64,000 bases of DNA from Erwinia sp. JUb26 (GCF_003751505.1 NZ_RJVB01000005.1:124001-188000), one strand, 5' to 3'; shown: positions 9,800-18,735, numbered from the stretch's first letter. Translations and numbers: made by a program. The notes: a model not told the origin generated them from the sequence alone.

Positions 9800-9853
9800 T
9801 GGAAACCCTCTCTGAGCGGCACTGGTCGTCAGCCCTCGCGCCGCACTGCAATT

Positions 9854-9899
9854 TTGAGCGGTTGCTCAAGACCGGGAAATTACTTGAGCACCCGCTCAA
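9854..9899 (-). promoter_or_regulatory. Double palindromic TetR-type operator
   Basis: Two near-identical palindromes TTGAGC-N4-GCTCAA lie at 9854-9869 and 9884-9899, with centres exactly 30 bp apart. Extended, the second is almost the exact reverse complement of the first, so the whole block is a palindrome of palindromes. It sits 55-100 bases upstream of the efflux gene start and is the likely binding site of the co-encoded TetR protein. Confidence 0.85.
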
Positions 9900-9929
9900 A
9901 ATCAAGAGGAGTTTTTACGGCTGTGGAAG

Positions 9930-10931
9930 CTAAACCGGATTGAGAATCGCCGTCACCTGGTCGGGGGTCAGCGAGGTATCGAAGAAGTCATGATAAAAAT
10001 CAAATACTTCCTTATATATGTCAATATCGGAAAAGCGCGCCGGATAGAGCGTTTTCGCCAGCCACAGAATTTGCAGCGCGGCTTCGCTGGTTTCCCGGCA
10101 CCACCAGAACATTCCCTGCGGGTTGGTATACACCCGATGCTGCTGCACCGCCGCCACGCCCTGCCAGGCCGGGGAGTGCAGGATCTCTTCCGCATCGCGG
10201 TGGTTCATCGCCACAATCACCTGCGGATTGGCGGCCACCACCTGCTCCAGCGACACTTCACCGTTGCTGTTTTTCCGCTGCCCGAACCACGGTTCCGCCA
10301 CGTTGCGCGCCCCGGCCAGATCCATCCAGTCCTGATTAAGCGAAGGCCGACCGCTGCTGGTCAGCGGGCTGCCCATGCTGTGATACAACGAGACGCGTTC
10401 GCTCGGCGGCAAATCCTTCAGGCGTTCACGGATCAGCGCCACGTTGCGGTCGAAATATTGCTGGTAACGTGCATCCACCGCCACCGCATCCGGCCCCAGC
10501 GCCTGCGCGGTGCGGGTGACCCGTTCGCGCAGGGCAGCCATCGAGTTCGACTTGAGCATCAGCGTGTAAATGCCCGCCGCCGTCAGCGCTTCCGGCTGCG
10601 CCAGCCGCATGCTTTCAGGCACGATTAGCAGCTGGGCGTTGAGCGCAATCACCTGTTCGGCGCTGATTTCGTGGCCGTTGTTGGCGCTGATAATCGGCAC
10701 CCTCGCCAGCTCCGGATAGCTTTGCAGCAGCAGCGGGATACGCTTTGCCACCACCGAGGTCCCCACCAGATTCTGGCTGTAGCCGAGCATGGCAATCGTC
10801 GCGGTCTGCGCGGGCCAGGGCGTGGCCACGCGGATGGCGGTGTGCCCCGCAGGCTCCGCCGCAGCCACGGCGGCAGGCAGCAGCATGATGGCCAGCAGCC
10901 TGAGCGCCCGCCGTTGAAGTAATGAAATCAT
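9930..10931 (-). CDS. Periplasmic siderophore/metal-chelate binding protein (FepB/FhuD type)
   Basis: 333 residues from the ATG at 10931, which begins a typical signal peptide (MISLLQRRALRLLAIMLL... AAVAAAEPA). A longer TTG-initiated frame to 10979 overlaps the receptor gene and is less likely. The fold is the two-lobed PF01497 binding protein of iron-complex ABC importers: LARVPII, LNAQLLIVPES, SGRPSLNQDWMDLAGARNV and VVAANPQVIVAM are typical. The gene follows a TonB receptor by 37 bases, so the pair probably delivers one iron complex across the envelope. No cognate permease or ATPase is adjacent, so it must share a transporter encoded elsewhere. Confidence 0.8.
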   Translation of the reverse strand: MISLLQRRALRLLAIMLLPAAVAAAEPAGHTAIRVATPWPAQTATIAMLGYSQNLVGTSVVAKRIPLLLQSYPELARVPIISANNGHEISAEQVIALNAQLLIVPESMRLAQPEALTAAGIYTLMLKSNSMAALRERVTRTAQALGPDAVAVDARYQQYFDRNVALIRERLKDLPPSERVSLYHSMGSPLTSSGRPSLNQDWMDLAGARNVAEPWFGQRKNSNGEVSLEQVVAANPQVIVAMNHRDAEEILHSPAWQGVAAVQQHRVYTNPQGMFWWCRETSEAALQILWLAKTLYPARFSDIDIYKEVFDFYHDFFDTSLTPDQVTAILNPV

Positions 10932-10968
10932 CGTTATCTGGCGCACCCGCAGGCGCGCCCCTCGGTTA

Positions 10969-13158
10969 TCAGAAGTCAAACGTCACCGACGCGCGAACCT
11001 CGCGGGCGGTACCGGCAAAGGCGCTGGCGGAACTGCCGCTGCCGTCGGTGTCGCCAGGGAAGATCGACGCCCAATAGCGCTCATTAGTGACGTTATTCAC
11101 CATCAGGCGCAGCGTGGCCGGAACATTGCTTATGCGGGTGCTGTAGCGGGTGCCCAGATCCAGCGTGGTATAGCTCCCGGCCCAGGTGCTGTTGGTGTTG
11201 TTAGCCGCGCGCTTACCGGTGTAGTGCAGATTCGCGCTGTAAACCAGTTCCGGCATAGACGGCAGGTTGTACTCCACCAGCAGGTTAGACTGCACCTTCG
11301 GCACGCCCACCACCCGCTTGTTACTGGTATCTTCAGAAACGGTGTTTTTCAGTTTCGGATCGAGGAAGGTCACGCCGCTGTAGACGTTCAGCCCCTGCCA
11401 CAGATTGCCGCTGGCGGTCAGCTCCAGCCCTTTATTCAGCTGGTCGCCCTGCTCTTTGTAAACCATGTCGTCGGGATCGACGTAAGCAAACGGACGCTTC
11501 AGTCGGAACAGCGCCGCGCCCAGATTCATGCCGCTCACATCCGCCTTCAGGCCGATTTCATACTGCTCGCTGCGGTACGGATCGAGGGTGGTGCCTTCGT
11601 TTTTCACCCCCTGGCCGGTCGGCGCGGTGCCGCCCTGCTCCAGCGAGTCGGCATAGCTGATATAGGCCATCACCGACGGGGTGATTTTGTACATCAGCGC
11701 CAGGTTCGGGCTGAGTCCGTCTTCGTTAACCTGGTCGGTTTTCGCCGCCTGGTTGTTATAGCTACGGGTTTCCAGCCAGCTCTGGCTAAGGTAGGCCATC
11801 GCCGACCAGCGCGGGTTAAAGGTCAGCGTATCGCCGATGGTTACGCTCTGCTGACTGGTCACGCTGGTGCGGTAGCGCGCGCCGCTGTTGATGATCCGCC
11901 CGTCGCCCGGCTCCTGCATTGCCGACGGATCGTAGTAGTTGCTAGTGCCCAGGCTGTAGCGCTGGCTGCTGCCCTTCGCCGAGTAGATAGACCAGACGTA
12001 GCCGCTGGTGGCAAAGGCCAGATCGTGGCCGATGCTGCCGGTATCAACGTGACCGTTCAGCGTCAGCATATTGCTCAGCACGCGGAAGCGGCCTGCGGCG
12101 GCGGAGTCGGTCACCGAGCGGCTGATGGTTCCGCTGTTGCTGGTCAGGGTGTTCGACACGGTACGCATCGCGCGGTCGGCCTGCTGATAGCCCACGCCGG
12201 CGGTCATCGACCAGCTGTTATCGAAGTAGTGGATCAGATGGCTGCTGATCGTGTCGGTGGTCAGATCGTTACCGGTGGTCGGCAGCGTGTAATTTTTGTT
12301 ATTCGGATTCGGTGCTTTTGGCAGGTCGATACCAGTGCCGTAGCTGAAGCCGCTGACGTAGCCTTTTTGCAGGAACTCATAGTGGCTGGCATCCAGCTGT
12401 AATTGCGTACCGGGGCTGATATTCCAGTCCAGCGCCAGCGACACCAGCTTGCGGCGCAGGGTGCTGTCGTCGACGTTGCCTTCACCCTCTTCATCCAGCA
12501 GATTCAGGCGATAGCCGAACTTATTCTCATCGTCAAAATGGCCGCCGAGGTCGATATGCCCGCTGTAAGCGTTACGGCTCTGATAGCCAAGGGTGACGCG
12601 GCGCAGCGTCTGCTCGGTCGGGCGCTTGGCGACGAAGTTAAACTGCCCGGCGGGGCTGGCCGGGCCGTAAAGCGCACCGGTCAGGCTGTTCAGCACGTCC
12701 AGCCGCTCCAGCATTTCTACCGGAAACGCGGTGGTAGAAACAATATTCAGGCCATCCAGGCGACTGTTGGACACCACGCTGCCCTGCATGCCGCGGCTTT
12801 GCGGGCGGCCGACGTCCATGCCGCCACGCGCCTGCATCTGCGTGCTGGGCGAATACTTCAGCAGTTCGCTGACGCTTTTCGCCTGCTGATTATCAATCAT
12901 TTCGTGGGTAACGGTGGTGGTGGAATACGGCGTTTCCAGCCGGTCTTTACTGCCCAGCGGCCCCAGATCGGTCTCGGCGGTGGTGAAGCCAGCGCCGGCT
13001 CTGCTTTCATCGATCAGATCGCGAGGCGCGCTGGCGGTGACGAGGATTTGCTGTTCTTTGCTGTTTTCAGTGCTGGCAGAGGACGTAGCAGATACGGCAT
13101 TTTGGGCAGCGAAGCCCGGCAGCGCGACAAAAATCGCGCCGAAAAATATGTTTTTCAT
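10969..13158 (-). CDS. TonB-dependent siderophore receptor
   Basis: 729-residue outer-membrane receptor. It has a short signal peptide (cleavage near VSATSS), a TonB-box-like ILVTASAP near residue 40, a plug with RPQSRGMQG and GALYGPASPAGQFNFVAKRP (typical of the TonB-siderophore family), and a barrel ending in VRASVTFDF with a terminal Phe. It resembles ferrichrome/hydroxamate-type receptors, but I cannot name the ligand. No clear Shine-Dalgarno sequence precedes the ATG on this strand. It forms an operon with the binding protein downstream. Iron control is expected, but only a poor Fur-like match is visible upstream. Confidence 0.87.
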   Translation of the reverse strand: MKNIFFGAIFVALPGFAAQNAVSATSSASTENSKEQQILVTASAPRDLIDESRAGAGFTTAETDLGPLGSKDRLETPYSTTTVTHEMIDNQQAKSVSELLKYSPSTQMQARGGMDVGRPQSRGMQGSVVSNSRLDGLNIVSTTAFPVEMLERLDVLNSLTGALYGPASPAGQFNFVAKRPTEQTLRRVTLGYQSRNAYSGHIDLGGHFDDENKFGYRLNLLDEEGEGNVDDSTLRRKLVSLALDWNISPGTQLQLDASHYEFLQKGYVSGFSYGTGIDLPKAPNPNNKNYTLPTTGNDLTTDTISSHLIHYFDNSWSMTAGVGYQQADRAMRTVSNTLTSNSGTISRSVTDSAAAGRFRVLSNMLTLNGHVDTGSIGHDLAFATSGYVWSIYSAKGSSQRYSLGTSNYYDPSAMQEPGDGRIINSGARYRTSVTSQQSVTIGDTLTFNPRWSAMAYLSQSWLETRSYNNQAAKTDQVNEDGLSPNLALMYKITPSVMAYISYADSLEQGGTAPTGQGVKNEGTTLDPYRSEQYEIGLKADVSGMNLGAALFRLKRPFAYVDPDDMVYKEQGDQLNKGLELTASGNLWQGLNVYSGVTFLDPKLKNTVSEDTSNKRVVGVPKVQSNLLVEYNLPSMPELVYSANLHYTGKRAANNTNSTWAGSYTTLDLGTRYSTRISNVPATLRLMVNNVTNERYWASIFPGDTDGSGSSASAFAGTAREVRASVTFDF

Positions 13159-13268
13159 TAAGGAGTTAGCTGTCGTTATATAAAATGATATATTACGATC
13201 GATACTATGGACATTTAGTGATCACGATCACACTTTGGCGCCACATTGCCTCAGGGTAAGGGTGGAGT

Positions 13269-13297
13269 AAAAAAAATGCCGCACGGGAGTGCGGCAT
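13269..13297 (-). terminator. Terminator of the PQQ dehydrogenase gene
   Basis: Perfect 9-bp stem ATGCCGCAC/GTGCGGCAT with a 4-base loop; on the minus strand it is followed by seven T (plus-strand A run 13269-13275). Confidence 0.92.
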
Positions 13298-13319
13298 CGG
13301 TTTGCTCATTCAGTTCTGC

Positions 13320-15710
13320 TTACTTTTGGCTGTCCGGCAGTGAGAAGGCAATCAGATAATCGCCCAGTTCAGCCGCATGCGCAGCGCCACCGGCGGAAAT
13401 GACCACGTACTGTTTGCCGGTCTGCGGTGACTTATACACCAGCGGAGACGCAGTCGCGCCAACCGGCAGACGGTATTTCCAGATCTCTTCGCCGGTTTTG
13501 CTGTTGAAGGCGCGCATATAGTTATCCTGGGTGCCCGCGAAGAACACCACGCCACCGGCCGTCGCGGTCGGGCCGCCCAGCGTCGGCATACCAATTGGCA
13601 TCGGCAGATGGGTTTTCATCCCCAGCGGGCCGGTGTCCTCAACGGTGCCGACCGGAACCTGCCACACCAGCTTCTTGGTATTCAGGTCAATCGCGCTCAG
13701 CGTACCGAACGGCGGATTCTGGCAGGGAACGCCCAGCGACGACATAAAGAAGTCCGATTTCAGACCGACGTAAGGTTTGGCCAGCATCGAGCGGATCGGC
13801 GAGCCTTTATAGGTTTTGGCCTGCTCTTCCGTCTTCAGCGCCATCACTTTGCCCATGCGGATGTCGTTAACGTACATCATGCCGTTACGTTCATCGATGG
13901 AAATACCGCCCCAGTTCATCCCGCCCAAGGTGCCTGGGAACTGGATATAGTCGGATTCTCCCGATGGCGTATAGATGCCGTTATAGCGCGCGGACTTGAA
14001 GGTGATGCGGCACTCAAGCTGGTCAAATGGCGTGATCCCCCACATTTCGCTCTCTTTCAGCGTCGACAGGCCCAGGCTTGGCATATTTGTCGAGAACGGC
14101 TGGGTCGGCGACATATGGTCATTCTGCCCGGTCGGCGTGGTGGTCACCGGCAGCTCTTCCACCTTACTGGCCGGTTTACCTGTCCGACGGTCCAGCACGA
14201 AGATCTGGCCCATTTTGGTGGTCTGAATCAGAACGGGAACGCGCTCGCCTTCCTCATTCTTCATCTCGTACATCACCGGCTGCGACGGCACGTCATAGTC
14301 CCAAACGTCGTGGTGTACGGTCTGGAAGATCCACTTAGTCTTACCGGTGGTGGCATCAACGGCCACGACGGCGGAAGAGAACTTCTCGGCCGACGGCGTA
14401 CGTTTGCCGCCCCAGTAGTCAGGCGGCCCCATGCCGGTCGGCAGGTAAACCGTATTCAGGTCGCGATCGTAGGTCGCCGGTGCCCAGACGTTTGGCGTGC
14501 CGCCGGTGTGATTCACCGCATCCGGTGCATCTTCCTCGGCATTCCACGACCAGACCAGCGCACCGCTACGCACATCATAAGCACGCACCACGCCCGAGGC
14601 GTCGTTATCCGAGTGATCGTGGATCCAGGTGCCAAACACGGTCAGGTGGCCCATGATCACCGGCGTACCGCTCGGATGGTAACCCTGACCGTTTTCCGTC
14701 GGCGCCATGCCGACACGCAGATCGACCGTGCCCGCATTGCCAAAGTCTGTACAGGCACTGCCGGTTTTCGCATCCAGCGCCATCATGCGGGCGTCAATGG
14801 TAGTCACGATGATACGACGACGGCACTCGGCGGGTGACTGCGCTTTTTCCTCACTGGAAAGTGACGCATCTTTATCGAGGTCGTAGTAGCCGACGCTGCG
14901 GCAGGTGACGTGCGATGTAGCAGCGGCTTTCGGATCGACCCGCCAGATTGATTTACCGGTATCGGCATCCACGGCGGCGACCACATTCTGCGGCGTACAG
15001 GTGTAAAGCACGTTGCCGATCTGCAGCGGGGTATTTTCATCAACCCCGGCGACTTTGCCTTCCAGGATGCGGCCGGTGCGATAAGTCCATGCCACCTGCA
15101 GCTTATTCACATTTTCCGGGGTGATCTGGTCAACGGCCGCGAAACGGGTGCCGCTGGCGTTGCGGGAAAGATGATCCCAGTCCTGATCCGCCTGCGCCTT
15201 ATATTCTCCGTCCAGGGCCGCGGGCTGACTGGCCGCCGCGTCGGGATGATAGATCTTGCCGTGCGGCACAAACGCACCGGCCAGCACGCCTAGCAGGCAG
15301 ACAAATACGCCCCAGCCGCTGAGATGCACCGCGCGTTTGGGGCGGATTTCCTTCGCCAGCGCGGGAAAGACCCACAGGCTGAGCATCAGGATAATCGCCG
15401 GAACCACCAGACGCGCCATCAGCGGCCAGTAAGCCACGCCGCCGACCTCAATTAAGGCCCAGACTGCCGTCGCCACGAATATAACAATCGACAGCGTGAG
15501 TCCGGGGCGCTTTTTCAGCACCAGCATAACCAGAAGAAGCAGATAGGCCACGCCGGCGATGATATAGTACAAAGACCCGCCCAGCGCGGCGAGTTTCCAT
15601 CCACCAATCAGAAAATATATCCCGGTGACGGCGGTAAGTAATCCAAATACCAGAACCAGTATTGGGAAAAACTTATTCACGCGCCCCCCTGAACCACCTG
15701 TAGATGACAT
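13320..15710 (-). CDS. Membrane-bound PQQ-dependent dehydrogenase, glucose/quinate/shikimate family
   Basis: 796 residues: five N-terminal membrane helices (about 1-140), then a periplasmic eight-bladed quinoprotein domain. It oxidises a sugar or polyol in the periplasm and passes electrons to ubiquinone. Residues matching the Gcd active site are visible: His in SHVTCRSV, Asp in VHHDVWDYDVP and Lys in TTKMGQIFVLDRR; W-motif repeats such as KTKWIFQT and LVWSWNAE mark the blades. It is clearly diverged from E. coli Gcd (different N-terminus and mid-region), so quinate/shikimate or another polyol is as likely as glucose. No PQQ synthesis genes are in the window. Monocistronic, with its own terminator. 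Confidence 0.87.
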   Translation of the reverse strand: MSSTGGSGGRVNKFFPILVLVFGLLTAVTGIYFLIGGWKLAALGGSLYYIIAGVAYLLLLVMLVLKKRPGLTLSIVIFVATAVWALIEVGGVAYWPLMARLVVPAIILMLSLWVFPALAKEIRPKRAVHLSGWGVFVCLLGVLAGAFVPHGKIYHPDAAASQPAALDGEYKAQADQDWDHLSRNASGTRFAAVDQITPENVNKLQVAWTYRTGRILEGKVAGVDENTPLQIGNVLYTCTPQNVVAAVDADTGKSIWRVDPKAAATSHVTCRSVGYYDLDKDASLSSEEKAQSPAECRRRIIVTTIDARMMALDAKTGSACTDFGNAGTVDLRVGMAPTENGQGYHPSGTPVIMGHLTVFGTWIHDHSDNDASGVVRAYDVRSGALVWSWNAEEDAPDAVNHTGGTPNVWAPATYDRDLNTVYLPTGMGPPDYWGGKRTPSAEKFSSAVVAVDATTGKTKWIFQTVHHDVWDYDVPSQPVMYEMKNEEGERVPVLIQTTKMGQIFVLDRRTGKPASKVEELPVTTTPTGQNDHMSPTQPFSTNMPSLGLSTLKESEMWGITPFDQLECRITFKSARYNGIYTPSGESDYIQFPGTLGGMNWGGISIDERNGMMYVNDIRMGKVMALKTEEQAKTYKGSPIRSMLAKPYVGLKSDFFMSSLGVPCQNPPFGTLSAIDLNTKKLVWQVPVGTVEDTGPLGMKTHLPMPIGMPTLGGPTATAGGVVFFAGTQDNYMRAFNSKTGEEIWKYRLPVGATASPLVYKSPQTGKQYVVISAGGAAHAAELGDYLIAFSLPDSQK

Positions 15711-16190
15711 GAGAAGAATCCCTTTTTAATTATTAAAATAACAGAACCACTCTGACCGACACGAGTGTGCCGGTCCGCAAGTGAAAGCCATAGACATGGT
15801 AAATAAATACCATAATTTTTAAGATACATTTCAAACCAGTGAGATGCACGAAAATATAACCCTTATAAAATGCAGGAGAATATTTTATTGGATATATTTC
15901 ACAGAGAAAAATAAAGATAGCCAGTGAGAAATACAGAGAATAAATAACGTCCTGTTAGCAACACCCTCCGTTATTACTTCGTAAAATCCCGGTTAAACAG
16001 CAAATTAAATATGAAATAAATAAACAGCACATTTTGATTAAATACAAAATGGAGAGTTCCGTTAAATAATTATCTGCCGTTATAGAAAACCTGAGGGATT
16101 ATATTAAAACCCCTCAGAAACTCCGCATTACTCTCAACAGAATGGCGCATGGATTATTATGATGCGTGGGGAATGCTGGTTTGTGCCGTC
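15711..16190. other. AT-rich region upstream of the PQQ dehydrogenase
   Basis: Roughly 480 bases, clearly more AT-rich than the neighbouring genes, with no convincing gene. It must hold the dehydrogenase promoter on the minus strand; no operator or riboswitch pattern was recognised. Confidence 0.4.
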
Positions 16191-16213
16191 TGGTGCGATA
16201 GTGACTGCGTGGA

Positions 16214-16228
16214 CGGGTGGCGGCTACG
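16214..16228 (-). repeat. Solo terminal arm of the structured repeat family
   Basis: Exact copy of the 15-base arm CGGGTGGCGGCTACG, followed by an altered stretch (about 16229-16262) with a CAATCCGCAG remnant. It looks like a truncated type I element next to the full copy at 16309. Confidence 0.7.
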
Positions 16229-16308
16229 GCTGGGGAGACCGGACAATCCGCAGGTCTGGGGTGAATTCGGCTGGTTTGTATAGTCTGGTGCCTGAGTACC
16301 TGCGTGGG

Positions 16309-16500
16309 CGGGTGGCGGCTACGGCTGGCGGTCCTCGCGCCACGCTCTGCGTGGTCCCTTCACGTCGTTCGTCAGCCGGGCGGACCGGCTCAGACGGCAC
16401 ATCCGTGTGCCGACCGAGCCTTGCGCCCGCGTCCTGCGGGCTTATCCTGGCTTCCTCTCTCCGCTCAGCGCTGCGGATTGCCCGTCGTAGCCGCCACCCG
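16309..16500 (-). repeat. Structured palindromic repeat, type I, copy 1
   Basis: 192 bp closed by a perfect 15-bp terminal inverted repeat, CGGGTGGCGGCTACG (16309-16323) and CGTAGCCGCCACCCG (16486-16500). On the minus strand it carries, in order, GGCAATCCGCAGCGCTGAG, the GCCCGC-AGGAC-GCGGGC hairpin, GGCACA/TGTGCC and GCCGG/CCGGC hairpins, the CCACGC-N3-GCGTGG hairpin and GGCGCGAGGACCGCC. Same length as the two type I copies at 23420 and 23777, and the flanks (GTCACGGCG on one side, GCACCAGAC on the other) are shared too. Confidence 0.9.
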
Positions 16501-16611
16501 TCCTCGCCGTGACTTTTGAGTTGTCTTCAGATCAGACAACATCTGTGTCAGTCATCAAATGGAAATTGGTGTTGTGCCAGGCTGTATAGCCACCCTGATG
16601 CCCTTTATTTA

Positions 16612-16651
16612 GACAGCGCTGCGGGTTGCTCACCGTAACCGCAACTCGTCC
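16612..16651 (-). repeat. Decayed end of a type I repeat
   Basis: About 40 bases (CAGCGCTGCGGGTTGC... GTAACCGCAACTCGTC) align with the last 40 bases of copy 1 at 16466-16505 with several substitutions. A relic without a partner arm. Confidence 0.6.
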
Positions 16652-16684
16652 GAGATGTGAATAAGAAAAACAACCTGCGAGCAA

Positions 16685-17017
16685 GCCTTAACTCTTCTAA
16701 TACAGCGACAAAAATCCCATGAAGGTGCACAGCATCTGCCGGGGATACCGGGCAATACGCAGCGCTGAGGTGGAAGCAGCTGGCCAGGAGACACCGACAG
16801 GACGTCGGTGTCAGGCGAAGTCGGGTCAGGGACGACACGTCTTCGGCGGTCCGCCCGCCCGGATGCTGAAACTGAAGGCATCACGCAGCGCGTGGCGCGA
16901 GGACCGCCCGGGAACCCCGGCAGAGGCTGGGAACCCGGCACGGTTTTATTAGCGACTAGATTTATCGGGCCGCCCGACGCCTCCCCGACATCACATACCC
17001 GGCACAGGCGCAGGCCG
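16685..17017. repeat. Tandem duplication, copy A (repeat plus permease 3' end)
   Basis: 333 bases that recur with few changes at 17079-17405 (offset 394). It comprises the leader GCCTTAACTCTTCTAATACA, one type II structured repeat and, at its right end, about 65 bases matching the last codons and stop region of the APC permease gene. It shows that the permease 3' end was copied together with the repeat. Confidence 0.92.
16730..16929 (+). repeat. Structured palindromic repeat, type II, copy 1
   Basis: 200 bp with terminal arms CAGCATCTGCCGGGG (16730-16744) and CCCCGGCAGAGGCTG (16915-16929), 14 of 15 positions paired. Internal order: a GGCAATACGCAGCGCTGAG box, then a 9-bp hairpin GACACCGAC/GTCGGTGTC with the same AGGAC loop as type I, GGCGG/CCGCC, a CACGC-N3-GCGTG hairpin and GGCGCGAGGACCGCC. 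Confidence 0.9.
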
Positions 17018-17078
17018 TGACTATTGAGCTGTCTGTCCAGTAGAACACTTTCTCCGAATTCCCATGCTGGACGCCATA

Positions 17079-17405
17079 GCCTTAACTCTTCTAATACAGC
17101 GACAAAAATCCCATGAAGGTGCACAGCAGGGGATACCGGGCAATCCGCAGCGCTGAGGTGGAAGCGGCTGGCCAGGAGACACCGACAGGACGTCGGTGTC
17201 AGGCGACGTCGGGTCAGGGACGACACGTCTTCGGCGGTCCGCCCGGCCGGATGCTGAAACCGAAGGCATCACGCAGCGCGTGACGCGAGGACCGCCCGGG
17301 AGCCCCGGCAGAGGCTGAGAACCCGGCACCGTTTTATGAGCGACTAGATTTGTCGAGCCGCCCGACGCCTCCCCGACATCACATACCCGGCACAGGCGCA
17401 GGCCG
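17079..17405. repeat. Tandem duplication, copy B (overlaps permease gene 3' end)
   Basis: 327 bases matching 16685-17017. Its right end (17344-17405) is the functional 3' end of the APC permease gene. It differs from copy A by a small deletion in the left arm of the repeat and scattered substitutions. Confidence 0.92.
17120..17317 (+). repeat. Structured palindromic repeat, type II, copy 2 (left arm shortened)
   Basis: Same modules as the copy at 16730, but the left arm has lost about 6-8 bases (GCACAGCAGGGG instead of GCACAGCATCTGCCGGGG), so the closing stem is impaired. Right arm CCCCGGCAGAGGCTG at 17303-17317 is intact. Confidence 0.85.
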
Positions 17406-18735
17406 CAATAAACCACGGAATAAACTTAATCAGCGCCGAATCACTGCCGCTAATCAACTGCAAATTATCAATCACCAACACAATCGTTATCAGCATAAAA
17501 ATAATCGCCAGCAGCGGTGCCCAGAACACCTGCCACGCGCCGTTATCATGCTTAACGCGATAACGGAAAAACACGATAACCGCCGCCGAAACCCCCACCT
17601 GCAGCATCAGAATCGCCAGCGTGGCAATCGCCGAACCGAAGGCGAAAATATGCACCATCGGATCCATATTGGTACTGCCCATCCCCACCAGCAGCAGCAG
17701 TAAAATCACACTGTGCATATGGCTGGCCTTGTGCGGCGTTCCGTTGGTCGGATGCGTCTCCGACAGCTCCTTCCAGATCAACCCGTCGCGGCTGATGCTG
17801 TAGATATAGCGCGAAATATTGTTGTGGAAGGCCAGCGTGGCGGCAAACAAGCTGGTAATCAGCAGCACCGACATGGTTTCAACCGCCCACTGGCCGACGT
17901 ACTGCCGGGTGATATCAAACACGAAGTTGCCGGGATCTTTACTGGCAATCGCCGCAATCTGCTCAAAGCCGTAGACCTGCACAAACGACCAGCTGGTAAA
18001 ACAGAAGAAGGCGGTAATAATCACCAGCGCACAAATGGTGGCGCGCGGAATGGTTTTCTTCGGATCGCGGCACTCCTCGGCATAGATCGCCGTGGACTCA
18101 AAGCCGATAAATGCGGCGATGGAAAATACAAAGGCAATGCCGAGATTGCCGTGCATAAACACCGAGGGCTCAAACGAGCTGAAGTTCAGCGGGCCGCTCT
18201 TTTTCAACAGAATCATCACGTCGGTCAGCAGCACAATCGCCACCTCGGCCAGCATCAGCACGCCCAGCAGCTTGCCGCCGACCTCAACCCGCTTGATGCC
18301 CAGCACCCAGGCAATCACCGCAAACAGCATGCTCAGTGCCCACCAGGGAATGTGTGCGGCCAGATGCTGTTCCAGGAACAGGCTGCTGAAGAAACCGAGC
18401 ATCGCCATAATCGCCGTCTGCACCGAGAAATAGGCCAGCAGCGCCAGCATCGAAGCCGATGCGCCCCAGCTTTCGCCCAGCCCCTTCGAGATATAGGTAT
18501 AGAACGCCCCTGCATCGGTGACGTAGCGGCTCATGGTCAGATAGCCGACGGAAAACAGCATCAGGATCAGGCAGGCGATAATATAAACAACCGGTATGCC
18601 GCCGCCGTTGCCGGTGAAAATCGCCACCGGCAGCCCGCCGACGACCCCGGTAAGGGGTGAGGCCGCCGCCACAACAAAGAACACCAGGGAGGAAAGTCCG
18701 AGGGTATTTTTTCGTAAACCGCTTGAGTTACTCAT
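17344..18735 (-). CDS. APC-family amino acid/amine permease
   Basis: 463 residues, about 12 membrane segments, amino acid-polyamine-organocation superfamily. Typical features are the N-terminal GLSSLVFFVVAAASPLTGVVGG and the mid-protein FIGFESTAIYAEECRDPKKTIPRA block. It lies downstream of an AraC regulator on the same strand and faces a divergent amine/amino-acid oxidation operon, so it probably imports that pathway's substrate. The last ~20 codons (GYVMSGRRRAARQI) lie inside the tandem duplication, and a second, non-functional copy of this 3' end is found at about 16953-17017. Confidence 0.87.
   Translation of the reverse strand: MSNSSGLRKNTLGLSSLVFFVVAAASPLTGVVGGLPVAIFTGNGGGIPVVYIIACLILMLFSVGYLTMSRYVTDAGAFYTYISKGLGESWGASASMLALLAYFSVQTAIMAMLGFFSSLFLEQHLAAHIPWWALSMLFAVIAWVLGIKRVEVGGKLLGVLMLAEVAIVLLTDVMILLKKSGPLNFSSFEPSVFMHGNLGIAFVFSIAAFIGFESTAIYAEECRDPKKTIPRATICALVIITAFFCFTSWSFVQVYGFEQIAAIASKDPGNFVFDITRQYVGQWAVETMSVLLITSLFAATLAFHNNISRYIYSISRDGLIWKELSETHPTNGTPHKASHMHSVILLLLLVGMGSTNMDPMVHIFAFGSAIATLAILMLQVGVSAAVIVFFRYRVKHDNGAWQVFWAPLLAIIFMLITIVLVIDNLQLISGSDSALIKFIPWFIAACACAGYVMSGRRRAARQI

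Noticed and set aside
13165-13200. Fur box upstream of the second TonB receptor
   Set aside because: Only a short ATCATT core matches; flanking bases agree poorly with the consensus.
11224-14837. Long plus-strand frames opposite the TonB receptor and the PQQ dehydrogenase
   Set aside because: Antisense shadows; the minus-strand frames carry clear family motifs.
16630-17416. Two long minus-strand open frames (16630-17226 and 17021-17416) with similar proteins
   Set aside because: They lie wholly within the duplicated structured repeats, are Cys/Arg/Pro-rich, and recur in the other repeat loci in different frames. Their similarity reflects the DNA repeat, not a protein family.
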